Assembly: GCF_000377645.1 (NCBI RefSeq)
Contig: NZ_KB898481.1
Span: 1 to 64,000 of the forward strand
From: Thiomonas sp. FB-6
Lineage (GTDB): Bacteria; Pseudomonadota; Gammaproteobacteria; Burkholderiales; Burkholderiaceae_C
Direction of reading: 5' to 3'
DNA length: 64,000 nt
In this document: positions 23,961-32,826 of the stretch, piece by piece
Position numbering within the stretch: the stretch's first letter is position 1
Layout: every line of letters starts with the position of its first letter
Notes under the pieces: generated by a model
Databases searched by the model: none
What the model saw: only the letters and a program-made list of their open reading frames with translations
Told to the model about the DNA's origin: nothing
Position numbers and translations under genes: made by a program

Positions 23961-25661
23961 ATGCTGCGCCGACTGCATATTCGCCAATTCGTGCTGGTGG
24001 ACGAACTCGAACTCGAGTTCGACCCCGGCTTCACCGCGCTGACCGGCGAGACTGGCGCCGGCAAGTCCATCCTGATCGACGCGCTCAAGCTCGCGCTGGG
24101 CGAGCGCGGCGACGCCTCGGTGCTGCTGCCGGGGGCCCCGCGCGCCGAGATCTCCGCCGAGTTCGACACCCCGTCGCAACTCGTGGGCTGGCTGGACGAA
24201 CAGGGCTTCGAGCCCGGCGAGACGGTGCTGCTGCGCCGGGTCATCGATGCCCAGGGGCGTTCGCGCGGCTACCTCAACGGCAGCCCGGCGACTCTCGCGC
24301 AGCTGCGCGAGGCCGGCGACAGCCTGGTGGACATCCACGGCCAGCATGCCTGGCAAAGCCTGGCGCGTAGCGACTCGGCGCGCGAGCTGCTGGACGCCTA
24401 CGCCGGCGCGGCGGCCGAGCGCCAGGCCTGCGCGCAGGCCTGGCGGGCCTGGCGCGACGCCGAGCAGCAACTGCAGGCGGCCCGCCAGGACGCCGGCCAG
24501 CTGCTGCGCGAACGCGAGAGCCTGCAACTGGAACTGGCCGAGCTCGACCGCCTGGCGCCGCAGCCCGGGGAGTGGGAGCCGCTGAACGCCGAACACCGCA
24601 GGCTCGCGCATGCGGCCGAACTCATCGAGCAGTTGCAGGGAGCCTGCGCCTGGCTGGACGACGAGGAAAGCGGCGCGCTGCGCATGCTGGCGCGCGCGCA
24701 GCAGGCGCTGCAGCCGGCCGCGGCCATCGACCCGGGGCTGCAGCCGGTGCTGGAGCAACTGGATCAATTGCACACCCTGGGCGCCGAACTCGGGCACGAG
24801 CTGGCGGCCCGCCTGCGCCAGGCCGACGTCGACCCGCAGCGCCTGGCCGAGGTCGACGCCCGCCTGTCCGCGTGGATGGGCCAGGCACGGCGCCAGCGCG
24901 TGGCGCCCGATCAGCTGCCCGCGCACTGGCAGCAGTTGCGCGCGCGCCAGCAGCAGCTCGAACAGGGGGCCGACCTGGAGGCCCTGGCCGCGCGCGAGCG
25001 CGCGGCCCATGCGCGCCTGGGCGAAGCCGCGGCGCGCCTGAGCGAACGCCGCGCCGGGGCCTGCGAGCGCCTGGCGCAAGGCGTGCGCGCGCTGATGCAG
25101 GAACTGGGCATGCAGGGCGGGGATTTCGCGGTCGCGCTGCGCGAGCTGCCGCAGATCCAGTCTGCCGGCGCGGAATCGGTGGAGCTGCTGGTGGCCGGGC
25201 ACGCGGGGGCCGAGTTGCGCCCGCTGGCGCGCGTGGCCTCGGGCGGCGAGCTATCGCGCATCGCGCTGGCGCTGGCCGCCACCACGGCGGCGCAGCAGCC
25301 GGTGGGCACGCTGTTGTTCGACGAGGTCGACGCCGGCATCGGCGGCGCCGTCGCGCACACCGTGGGGCGCCTGCTGGGCGCGCTCGGCGCCGACCGCCAG
25401 GTGCTGGCGGTGACCCACCTGGCGCAGGTGGCGGCGGCCGCGTCGCGCCACCTGCAGGTGGACAAGGCCAGCCGCGGCGGGCGCAGCTTCAGCAGCGTGC
25501 GCGCGCTGGAGCCGCAGGCGCGGGTGCTGGAAATCGCGCGCATGCTCGGCGGCGATGCCTCGTCCGAGGTGGCGCTGGCGCATGCGCGGGAAATGTTGCA
25601 GGCGGCGGCGGTTCCCGCGGCTCCGGCGCGTGCGCGCCGCGCCCGCGCGAAGGCGGGTTGA
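23961..25661 (+). CDS. recN: DNA repair protein RecN
   Basis: A 566-residue SMC-like ATPase that takes part in double-strand break repair. The N-terminal Walker A is GETGAGKSILIDALKLALGER (residues near 31-50). Long coiled-coil arms follow at about 160-370 (with LQLELAELDRL). The C-terminal ATPase half has RVASGGELSRIALALA (signature) and LFDEVDAGIGGAVAHTVGRLL (Walker B and D-loop), then VLAVTHLAQVAA. The Ala/Arg-rich tail is low complexity. RecN is SOS-controlled in many bacteria, but no LexA box is clear here. The gene follows nadK by 34 bp. Confidence 0.97.
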   Translation: MLRRLHIRQFVLVDELELEFDPGFTALTGETGAGKSILIDALKLALGERGDASVLLPGAPRAEISAEFDTPSQLVGWLDEQGFEPGETVLLRRVIDAQGRSRGYLNGSPATLAQLREAGDSLVDIHGQHAWQSLARSDSARELLDAYAGAAAERQACAQAWRAWRDAEQQLQAARQDAGQLLRERESLQLELAELDRLAPQPGEWEPLNAEHRRLAHAAELIEQLQGACAWLDDEESGALRMLARAQQALQPAAAIDPGLQPVLEQLDQLHTLGAELGHELAARLRQADVDPQRLAEVDARLSAWMGQARRQRVAPDQLPAHWQQLRARQQQLEQGADLEALAARERAAHARLGEAAARLSERRAGACERLAQGVRALMQELGMQGGDFAVALRELPQIQSAGAESVELLVAGHAGAELRPLARVASGGELSRIALALAATTAAQQPVGTLLFDEVDAGIGGAVAHTVGRLLGALGADRQVLAVTHLAQVAAAASRHLQVDKASRGGRSFSSVRALEPQARVLEIARMLGGDASSEVALAHAREMLQAAAVPAAPARARRARAKAG

Positions 25662-25674
25662 GGGGGACGAGGCG

Positions 25675-26631
25675 ATGACCACGCAGGCACAGGATTCGTC
25701 CGCCGCGGCGCAGCGCGATGCGCGTGCGCTGCGCGTGGTGTTGTTGTCGGGGGTGTCCGGCTCGGGCAAGACCATCGCGCTGAACTCGCTGGAGGACGCC
25801 GGCTACTACTGCGTGGACAACCTGCCCGCGCAGCTGGTCGACCAGTTGCTGGACGTGGCACAGCAGGCCGGCTACCGGCGCCTGGCCATCGCCATGGACG
25901 CGCGCGCTCCCGAGGGCCTGGGCCTGCTGCCCGACCTGGTGCGGCGCCTGCGCGCGCAGTGCGACCTGCATTTCATCTACCTGGACTGCAGCACCGACAC
26001 GCTGGTGCAGCGCTTCTCCGAGACCCGGCGCGCCCATCCGCTGACGGCTCGCCGCGGCGAGCAGGCGCGCAGCGCGCCCGGCCAGCCGGCGCCGGCCTCG
26101 GCGCCGGCGCTGGTGGAGGCCATCGAGCTGGAGCGCGAGCTGCTGGCTCCGGTGGCGGGCCTGGGCCTGCACATCGACACCAGCGGGCTGCGCCCGGCGC
26201 AGCTGCGTGCCTGGGTGCGCCAGGCCGTGCAGCTGGAGGCCTCGCGCCTGACCCTGTTGTTCGAATCCTTCGCCTTCAAGCACGGCGTGGCGCTGGACGC
26301 GGATTTCGTGTTCGACGTGCGCATGCTGCCCAATCCGCACTACGACCCGAAGCTGCGCCCGCTCAACGGGCGCGACGCGCCGGTGGCGGATTTCCTGCGG
26401 GCGCAGCCCTCGGTCATGCGCATGCTCGCCGACCTGCGCGGCTTCCTGGAGCATTGGCTGCCGGCCATGGCCGAGGACCAGCGCAGCTACGTGGTGGTGG
26501 CCATCGGATGCACCGGCGGCCAGCACCGCTCGGTGTTCCTCGCCGAGGAACTGGGGCGTCATTTCGGGCAGCAGCACCGCGTGCTGGTGCGCCACCGCGA
26601 ACTCGACGCCGCCGGCGCGCCGGCGGCCTGA
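25675..26631 (+). CDS. rapZ: RNase adapter protein RapZ
   Basis: A 318-residue P-loop protein. VVLLSGVSGSGKTIALNSLEDAGYYCVDNLP holds the Walker A. The C-terminal half (LTLLFESFAFKHGVALDADFVFDVRMLPNPHY, then AIGCTGGQHRSVFLAEEL) is the RapZ-specific part that in enterobacteria binds small RNAs and steers RNase E. The first 18 residues are an extra unstructured stretch. The start is the ATG at 25675, 14 bp after recN. The residue stretch 125-145 contains a low-complexity insertion compared with typical homologues. It converges with mutY. Confidence 0.95.
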   Translation: MTTQAQDSSAAAQRDARALRVVLLSGVSGSGKTIALNSLEDAGYYCVDNLPAQLVDQLLDVAQQAGYRRLAIAMDARAPEGLGLLPDLVRRLRAQCDLHFIYLDCSTDTLVQRFSETRRAHPLTARRGEQARSAPGQPAPASAPALVEAIELERELLAPVAGLGLHIDTSGLRPAQLRAWVRQAVQLEASRLTLLFESFAFKHGVALDADFVFDVRMLPNPHYDPKLRPLNGRDAPVADFLRAQPSVMRMLADLRGFLEHWLPAMAEDQRSYVVVAIGCTGGQHRSVFLAEELGRHFGQQHRVLVRHRELDAAGAPAA

Positions 26632-26645
26632 GCAGGCGAGCCGGC

Positions 26646-27860
26646 TCAGTCGCCGCCGGGCCGGGCCGCGGCCGCGGGGCCGGCCCGGGACCCGGCCGCT
26701 CCGGCCGTCTCGGCGGCCAGCAGCTTGCGCACCGGGGCCGGCAGGCCCAGCGCCAGCGCCTCCTCCGGCGCGAACCAGGCTCCGCCGGCGTCGCCGTCGC
26801 CCGCGTGCAGGCCGGCGGCGCGCAGCTCGACTTCCAGCGGCTGCAGCAGCAGGTCCATGTGGGTCAGCACGTGGCGCAGCGTTGCGCGCGCGCCATGGCA
26901 AAGCACCTCGCCGAGCTGCGCGGCCCGCTCCAGCGCCTGCTGCTCGTCGTCGTGGGCGGGCAGGCTCCACAGCCCGGGCCAGATGCCCAGCGGGTCGCGG
27001 CGCTGCAGCCACACGCGCGGGCCGCGGGGGCCGTCGCTGCGCGCCCACAGCAGCACCCAACGCTGCGTGCGCCGGGCCGCCCGCGCCGGCGCCTTCGCCG
27101 CGGCCTGAGCGCCGGCGGGCGCGGCCGGGCCCTCATGGCGCGGGCAGTCGGCGGCGAAGGGGCAGAGCAGGCACTCCGGCTGCGCCGGCTTGCACAGCGT
27201 GGCGCCCAGGTCCATGAGGCCCTGGGTGTAGGCGTCGAGCCCGCTCTCGGGCAGCAGCGATTCGGCCAGATCCCACATGGCGCGCAGCGAGGCCGCGTCG
27301 TGCGGGCGGGGCAGCGCGAAGGCCCGCGCCAGCACGCGTTGCACGTTGGCGTCCAGGATGGCTTCGCGCTGTCCGAAGCAGAAGGCGGCGATGGCCGCGG
27401 CCGTGGAGCGGCCGATTCCCGCCAGCCCCTGCAGGGCCTCGCGCTCGCGCGGGAATTCGCCGCCGTGCAGCTCGCGAACCTGGCGCGCGCAGGCGTGCAG
27501 GTTGCGCGCGCGCCGGTAGTAGCCCAGGCCGCTCCACTGCGCCAGCACCTCGTCGAGTTCCGCGGCGGCCAGCGAAGCCAGGTCCGGGAAGCGCCGCAGG
27601 AAGGCCTCGTAGTAGCGCAGCACGGTGTCGACCCGGGTTTGCTGCAGCATGATCTCGGAGACCCAGACGCGGTAGGGGTCGCGGCTGCGCTGCCAGGGAA
27701 GGTCGTGGCGCCCGTGCTCGAGTTGCCACGCCACCAGGCGCGGCGCGAAGCTGGGCGGGTCGATGCCGCCGGCGCCCGGTGCCGGGCCGCGGCTCGCGCG
27801 GGCCGGCTCGGCGGTGCTGCGGTGGGCCTTGCGCGCGCGGGGGGCTGCGGCCCCCGTCAT
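26646..27860 (-). CDS. mutY: Adenine DNA glycosylase MutY
   Basis: A 404-residue enzyme removing adenine mispaired with 8-oxoguanine. The catalytic domain includes VSEIMLQQTRVDTVLRYYEAFLRRFP (catalytic Glu), the helix-hairpin-helix LQGLAGIGRSTAAAIAAFCFG and the Asp in YTQGLMDLGATLC. The 4Fe-4S ligands follow as C, 6 residues, C, 2 residues, C, 5 residues, C (near ECLLCPFAADC). The C-terminal part has the NUDIX-like OG-recognition domain (RTQRWVLLWARSDG, VWLQRRDPLGIWPGLWSLP). The N-terminal 30 residues and C-terminal tail are low complexity. The start at 27860 overlaps the upstream dynamin-like gene by four bases. Confidence 0.96.
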   Translation of the reverse strand: MTGAAAPRARKAHRSTAEPARASRGPAPGAGGIDPPSFAPRLVAWQLEHGRHDLPWQRSRDPYRVWVSEIMLQQTRVDTVLRYYEAFLRRFPDLASLAAAELDEVLAQWSGLGYYRRARNLHACARQVRELHGGEFPREREALQGLAGIGRSTAAAIAAFCFGQREAILDANVQRVLARAFALPRPHDAASLRAMWDLAESLLPESGLDAYTQGLMDLGATLCKPAQPECLLCPFAADCPRHEGPAAPAGAQAAAKAPARAARRTQRWVLLWARSDGPRGPRVWLQRRDPLGIWPGLWSLPAHDDEQQALERAAQLGEVLCHGARATLRHVLTHMDLLLQPLEVELRAAGLHAGDGDAGGAWFAPEEALALGLPAPVRKLLAAETAGAAGSRAGPAAAARPGGD

Positions 27861-29827
27861 GCGGCCGCGGCCAGCGCCTCGGCGCCGGGCAGCGCGAGCT
27901 CGAAGCGGTTGGAGAGTTGCTGGCGCAGCTCGCGCAGCTGTTCGGCGCGCTGGCGCAACTGCTGGATGCGCTCGGCCAGTTCGCCGTCGGCATGCGCCAC
28001 CTGCTGCAGGTTGCTCAGGCGCCGGTGCAGCGAGCGTCTGCGCTCGCGGGTCTGCGCCTGCAGGCTGGCCACGGCGGCGCGATTCCAGTGCTGCGCGTCG
28101 GCGATGCCGCGCTCCTGGATGCTGCGCAGCCGCGCCTGCGCGGACAGCAGCACGCGGTCGGCGTAGGCGCTGCTCTGCATGCGCAGCCACTGCACGGCGC
28201 CGGCGAAGCGCAGGTAGTCGGCGCGCATGGCCTCCAGGTCCAGCCGGGCGCCGTCCAGGCGCAAGGCCTTGGGCAGGGGCATGGAGAAGGCGAACTCGTT
28301 GTTCAGGCGCACGCAGGCGCCGGCCAGCATGGACTGGTTCTCCTCCAGCAGCGATTCGGCCCGGTTCATGCTCAGGCCGAGTTCGTCGCAGGCGTCGGCC
28401 AGCGCGGCGCGCAGGCCGGTCTTGACCAGAGCCGAGCGCAGCTCCCGCCGCAGCAGTTCCAGGCGCTGCAGCGCGCGCTTGGCGTCGAGCAGCTCGGCCA
28501 CCCGCGCCATCTGCCGGGCATTGACCGCCTGCACGGCCTGCACCAGGCCCACCGCGGCGTCGAACTCGAGGCGCTCCGCGTCGGCGCGTTGCAGCAGCGC
28601 GGCCGCCGCGTGCTTGCTCTTGCCCTGCAGGGCCTCGAGTTCCATGCGTTGTTCGTCGGCCAGGCGCAGCCGGGCGTCGAGGTCGCGCTCCAGGCGCTGG
28701 CGGGTGTCCAGCAGCGTGGCGCGCCAGCTGCCTTCGATCCAGTCGCGGCGCTCGCGGTCGGCGCATTCGCCCAGCGCCGCCTCGAGCTGGGGCAGCCCCG
28801 AGCGCTGGAGCAAGGTGTCGTCGCCCTGGATGCGCGCCAGCAGCCCCTTGTGGGCGCTGAGCGCGAACACCCGCGATGGCGGCACCTGCAGCACCTGGGC
28901 CACGGATTCGCATTGACCGCGGATCTGCGCCTGCACCTCGGCGCCGCTGCGCAGCGGATCCCACAGCATGTCGATCTTGTTGAGCACGACGAAACTGCGC
29001 GCGCGCCCCGCCGCGCCGACATGATCGGTCCACAGCTGCAGGTCGCTGCGCGTGACGCCGGCGTCGGCCGACAGCAGGAACACCACCGCGGCGGCGGAGG
29101 GAATCAGCGACAGGGTCAGTTCGGGTTCGGCGCCCAGCGCGTTCAGTCCCGGTGTATCCAGCACGCTGATGCCCTGGGCCAGCAGCGGATGCTCGATGTT
29201 GAGCAGCGCATGGCGCCAGCGCGGGATCTCCACATCCTGTGCGGGCCCGGCACCGCCGGCGGCCGCGGTCAGTGCCGAAACCTGTCCGTCGTCCTCGGGC
29301 AGGTGGAAACCCAGTTCGCGCGCGCGCTCCAGCGGCACCTGCACGGTGTCGCACAGGCGCTGGAGCGCGCGGCTCATGGCCACGGCGTCGCCGCCGTCGA
29401 AACGGTGTTCCTGCCATTCCTGCGGGCGCGCCTTCCAGTCGCTGAGCAGGCGTGACTCGGCGCGGGTCTCGATGGGCAGCAGGCGCAGCGAAATGGGCTG
29501 CTCCGGGTCGTTGAAGATCTCCACCGGGCACATGGTGGTGCGCCCGACCCCGGCGGGCAGCACGCGCTGGCCGGTGCTGCCGAAGAACAGTGCGTTGACC
29601 AGCTCGGACTTGCCGCGCGAGAGTTCGGCGACGAAGGCCAGCTGCACCTGGTCGCGCTGCAGGCGGCGCTCCAGCTCGGACAGGGGTTCCTGCCACAGCG
29701 TGGGGTCGAGGGAGCTGTCGGCCAGCCAGCCGGCCAGCGCGGTCAGGCGCGCAAGGCGCTGGTCGCGCCAGGCTCCGAAGCGGCTCCAGGAGGGAGCCTG
29801 CGCGGGCAGGCGAATGGGCTGGTTCAT
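27857..29827 (-). CDS. Dynamin-family GTPase
   Basis: A protein of about 656 residues of the bacterial dynamin-like type. The GTPase domain is at the N-terminal side: P-loop FVAELSRGKSELVNALFFG (Ala replaces the first Gly), TTMCP switch region, SVLDTPGLNA (G3) and VVLNKIDMLW (G4). The rest is helical stalk (LEALQGKSKHAAAALLQRADAERLEFD, and the C-terminal leucine-rich helix). No clear membrane span is visible. Bacterial dynamin-like proteins remodel membranes. It overlaps mutY by four bases and lies 94 bp downstream of mutM, so it may be co-transcribed with repair genes. The start is Met at 29827; 29833 is also possible. Confidence 0.85.
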   Translation of the reverse strand: MNQPIRLPAQAPSWSRFGAWRDQRLARLTALAGWLADSSLDPTLWQEPLSELERRLQRDQVQLAFVAELSRGKSELVNALFFGSTGQRVLPAGVGRTTMCPVEIFNDPEQPISLRLLPIETRAESRLLSDWKARPQEWQEHRFDGGDAVAMSRALQRLCDTVQVPLERARELGFHLPEDDGQVSALTAAAGGAGPAQDVEIPRWRHALLNIEHPLLAQGISVLDTPGLNALGAEPELTLSLIPSAAAVVFLLSADAGVTRSDLQLWTDHVGAAGRARSFVVLNKIDMLWDPLRSGAEVQAQIRGQCESVAQVLQVPPSRVFALSAHKGLLARIQGDDTLLQRSGLPQLEAALGECADRERRDWIEGSWRATLLDTRQRLERDLDARLRLADEQRMELEALQGKSKHAAAALLQRADAERLEFDAAVGLVQAVQAVNARQMARVAELLDAKRALQRLELLRRELRSALVKTGLRAALADACDELGLSMNRAESLLEENQSMLAGACVRLNNEFAFSMPLPKALRLDGARLDLEAMRADYLRFAGAVQWLRMQSSAYADRVLLSAQARLRSIQERGIADAQHWNRAAVASLQAQTRERRRSLHRRLSNLQQVAHADGELAERIQQLRQRAEQLRELRQQLSNRFELALPGAEALAAAA

Positions 29828-29921
29828 CGGCATCGGGGCACGAACGTGACGGCGCGCCGGCGTGGCGGGTGCGGGATGGGCATAGCGTACCCTTTCGCGC
29901 CCAGGTGCGATACAGGGGTGC

Positions 29922-30743
29922 TCAGCGGCGCTGGCAGGAAGCGCAGAAATAGGTGCTGCGTTGGCCCTGCGCGACATGCGCCAGCGGGCGCGCGCAGACC
30001 CGGCAGGGCTGGCCGGCGCGGCCGTAGACCAGCGCCTCCAGCTGGAAATGTCCCTGGGATCCGTCGCTGGAGCAGAAGTCGCGCAGCGTGCTGCCGCCGG
30101 CGCGCACGGCCTGCTCCAGGGTGGCGCGCAGCTCCGCGGCCAGGCGCGCGCAGCGTTCCCGCGACACCCGCCGCCCGGGGGTGCGGGGGTCGATGCCGGC
30201 GCGGAACAGCGCCTCGCAGGCGTAGATGTTGCCCACGCCGGCCACCACGGACTGGTCCAGCAGCAGCAGCTTGATGGCGGCGCGCCGCGGGTGCACCGCA
30301 CGCCACAGCACCTCGCCGTCGAAGCCGGGCTCCAGCGGTTCCGGGCCGAGGTGACTGAGCAGGGGATGCGCCGGCCCGGGCAGCGCCTGCCAGATCACCG
30401 CGCCGAAGCGGCGCGGATCGTTCATGCGCAATTCGCCGCGGTCGGTCAGCAGCCGGAAATGCTCGTGCGGCCCCGGCTGGGGTGCCGCGGCGGCCGCGTT
30501 GTCCAGCCAGCGCAGCGAACCCGACATTCCCAGATGCACGATCAGCTGCCCGCGCTGCAGGCCCAGCAGCAGGTACTTGCCCCTGCGCTCCAGGCGCTCG
30601 ATGCGCTGGCCGGCCAGGCTGTCCGGCTCGCATTGCAGGGGCCAGCGCAGCGGCTTGCCCAGCGCGGCGCCGCGCACGACGCTGCCGCGCAGCGGCTGCA
30701 GCAGCGCACGGCGCGTGACCTCGACCTCGGGAAGTTCCGGCAT
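29922..30743 (-). CDS. mutM: Formamidopyrimidine-DNA glycosylase MutM (Fpg)
   Basis: A 273-residue DNA repair enzyme that excises oxidised purines. The start PELPEVEVTRRALLQPL places Pro at position 2 as the nucleophile and Glu3 as the catalytic acid. RRGKYLLLGLQRGQLIVHLGMSGSL gives the catalytic Lys region. The C-terminal zinc finger has two Cys pairs (CRVCARPL and CASCQRR). The start at 30743 is fixed by the conserved MPELPEVE; a longer frame to 30761 is wrong. It is expected to work with MutY against 8-oxoguanine. Confidence 0.97.
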   Translation of the reverse strand: MPELPEVEVTRRALLQPLRGSVVRGAALGKPLRWPLQCEPDSLAGQRIERLERRGKYLLLGLQRGQLIVHLGMSGSLRWLDNAAAAAPQPGPHEHFRLLTDRGELRMNDPRRFGAVIWQALPGPAHPLLSHLGPEPLEPGFDGEVLWRAVHPRRAAIKLLLLDQSVVAGVGNIYACEALFRAGIDPRTPGRRVSRERCARLAAELRATLEQAVRAGGSTLRDFCSSDGSQGHFQLEALVYGRAGQPCRVCARPLAHVAQGQRSTYFCASCQRR

Positions 30744-30935
30744 GCCCGCATTGTGCGGCAAGGGGGCGGTTTTCGCCCTGCGCGCTGCCGGGGAATGCTG
30801 GCCTGTCGGGGCCCATCCGTACCAGAATGGTCCCGAGTTCGACGCGCGAGCGCAGCGACGAACCAGGGCGTCGCGGGCCTGTCTCGGCCGCCCGCCTGCC
30901 CTGTGTCATCCGACGGCCGGACAGGAGGTCCTGAG

Positions 30936-32753
30936 ATGTCCGGCTTCGGCTTCAAGCGAGTCAAGGCGCTGCGCGCCGTGGTTGTCCTGGCGCTGGTGGC
31001 GTCCAGGAAGGCTCTCGCGGGCTGGCTCGCGCTGTTCCCGTGGAGTCTGTTCAACGTCGTGAGCGTGGTGGTCATGGGCGTGCTCGTGCTGGTGGTGGTG
31101 CTCGTGGCCACCGGCGGCGGGGGCGGCGGCCCGGGCGGCGGGGGCGGCGCCGGGACGGATGCCGGGCACGAAGGTCCCGCGCTGCCGGGGGAGGAGGGCG
31201 AGCATCCCTCGGGCCCTGGACCGCAGGCCCGGCGCGGCAGCCTGGAAATCCGCTTCGACGACAACGTGGATTTCCGCGAACTGCGCTTCACGCTCAGCTA
31301 CCACCCCGGCGAGCCGCCCCTGCCCGGCGAACTGCTGTACCTGCGCGGCCTGCGCGAGGACGACGACCGCGTGCGCGCCCTGGATGCACAGGACATCCTG
31401 CGCAACCCCGCCCGCTACGCGCCGCTGGCCGCCCACGCCGAGTCCCTGTGCAGGCGGGGCTATCCGCTGAGCGCGGGCAGTCCCTCTTGCCGGGGCGTCG
31501 TGCGCATCTCCCCGTCGTACACGCGCATGCGCTCCGCGCGCGCCGTGCTGCACGCCCTCGCGGCCGAGACCCCGCCGCTGGGGCCCGCCGGCCCGCAGGA
31601 CGCCGTCGGCGCCGTGCAGGCGCAGGCCCCGCTGCGCCTGGCCCACGTGTTTTTCGTGGCATCCTCCGGTGCGCCGGACTTCACGAGCCGGGTCAGCCTG
31701 GTGGAGCAGGATCCGGACAGCCCGGCGGTGTTCCACCCCAGCGCCGCCGCGAGCGGCGCCGACGCGCGGGCCACGCCGGATCCGGTCCGGCGCCTGGACT
31801 TGTCGCGGGACCGCGGACGGCTGTACCTGCAGGGCCCTGGCGCGCTGGCGGTCTGGCGGGGCAGCGGGCCGCTCCAGACCCTGTACCGCGCCGACTTCGG
31901 CGAAAACCTGCGCGACGCCACGCCCACCGACGCCGGGGTGTGCGTGGCCTATTCCCGCGCCCAGCAATCCGGCATGCGCTGTCTGGCCCAGGACCAGGAC
32001 AACTGGGGCCCGGCGCAGACCTTCCCGCGCGACATGGCCACGACAGGCCTGGCCAGCGCCGGTCGGGGCGTGCTGGCCCTGGGCAGCGAGGTGGGCGCGC
32101 CCGAGCAGGTGCTGGGCTACCACGTGGCCGATGCCTCGCCCTTCTGGCTGCAGTTCCGCGAGGCTCCCGTGGTCGCCGAGGGCGCGCAGGGGGTGGAGGG
32201 CTCGATGCCCCTCAAGGCCTGGCCCGGCGGGCGCGAGGACTACCTGTTGTTCGGGCCCTACCCGCAGCAGTGCCAGGGCTTCTGGCAGCTGGGCATGCTC
32301 GAGCCTGGAGCCGAGCGCTCGCCCACCTTTTTCCTGCCGGGGCCCGGCGGCGGGCAGACCTTGCGCAGCCACGACCTGTGGCGGGACCTCGCGCCCGGGG
32401 TGGTGCGTGTGTTCGCGCTGACGGACACCGTGCGTGAAATCGACTACGACCTGCTGAACCACCGGCCTCTGCGCTGCGTCGGGCGGAGCCTGGCGCTGGG
32501 CGCGGCCCGCCTGGACTCCCTGCGCCTGCTGGACGGGGAGGGGCGGGACAGGTTGCTGGTCGTCTCGGGGCTGCGTACCACGGCGCCGCGCAGCTTCATC
32601 GCCTTGCTGCGCTACGCCGATGCGGCTTCCGAGCCGCAGCTGCTGAGCCTGGTCGACTTCTCCGATCCGGCGCAGGCGCTGGGTCCGATGCACCGGCAGG
32701 TGCGGGTTCGGGCGATATCCCGCAACGCCCTGTTGCTGCGTGCCGAGGATTGA
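30936..32753 (+). CDS. Membrane-anchored exported hypothetical protein
   Basis: A 605-residue protein that I do not recognise. A single hydrophobic span at about 37-60 (SLFNVVSVVVMGVLVLVVVLVATG) is followed by a Gly/Pro-rich flexible linker (about 60-85). A large soluble region then predicts a mainly beta, possibly propeller-like fold (repeated short strands, LRRLDLSRDRGRLYLQGPGALAVW-like). The layout is that of a membrane-anchored periplasmic protein. AGGAGG lies 6 bases upstream of the ATG at 30936. It sits alone between mutM and the TPR gene, where other members of the order usually have no such gene. Confidence 0.7.
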   Translation: MSGFGFKRVKALRAVVVLALVASRKALAGWLALFPWSLFNVVSVVVMGVLVLVVVLVATGGGGGGPGGGGGAGTDAGHEGPALPGEEGEHPSGPGPQARRGSLEIRFDDNVDFRELRFTLSYHPGEPPLPGELLYLRGLREDDDRVRALDAQDILRNPARYAPLAAHAESLCRRGYPLSAGSPSCRGVVRISPSYTRMRSARAVLHALAAETPPLGPAGPQDAVGAVQAQAPLRLAHVFFVASSGAPDFTSRVSLVEQDPDSPAVFHPSAAASGADARATPDPVRRLDLSRDRGRLYLQGPGALAVWRGSGPLQTLYRADFGENLRDATPTDAGVCVAYSRAQQSGMRCLAQDQDNWGPAQTFPRDMATTGLASAGRGVLALGSEVGAPEQVLGYHVADASPFWLQFREAPVVAEGAQGVEGSMPLKAWPGGREDYLLFGPYPQQCQGFWQLGMLEPGAERSPTFFLPGPGGGQTLRSHDLWRDLAPGVVRVFALTDTVREIDYDLLNHRPLRCVGRSLALGAARLDSLRLLDGEGRDRLLVVSGLRTTAPRSFIALLRYADAASEPQLLSLVDFSDPAQALGPMHRQVRVRAISRNALLLRAED

Positions 32754-32826
32754 CGCGGCGGGCGCCGCCGCCGCGCACGCCGGCCACTACACTGGAGAGC
32801 CACGCCGCTATGCCTTTCATCCGCTC

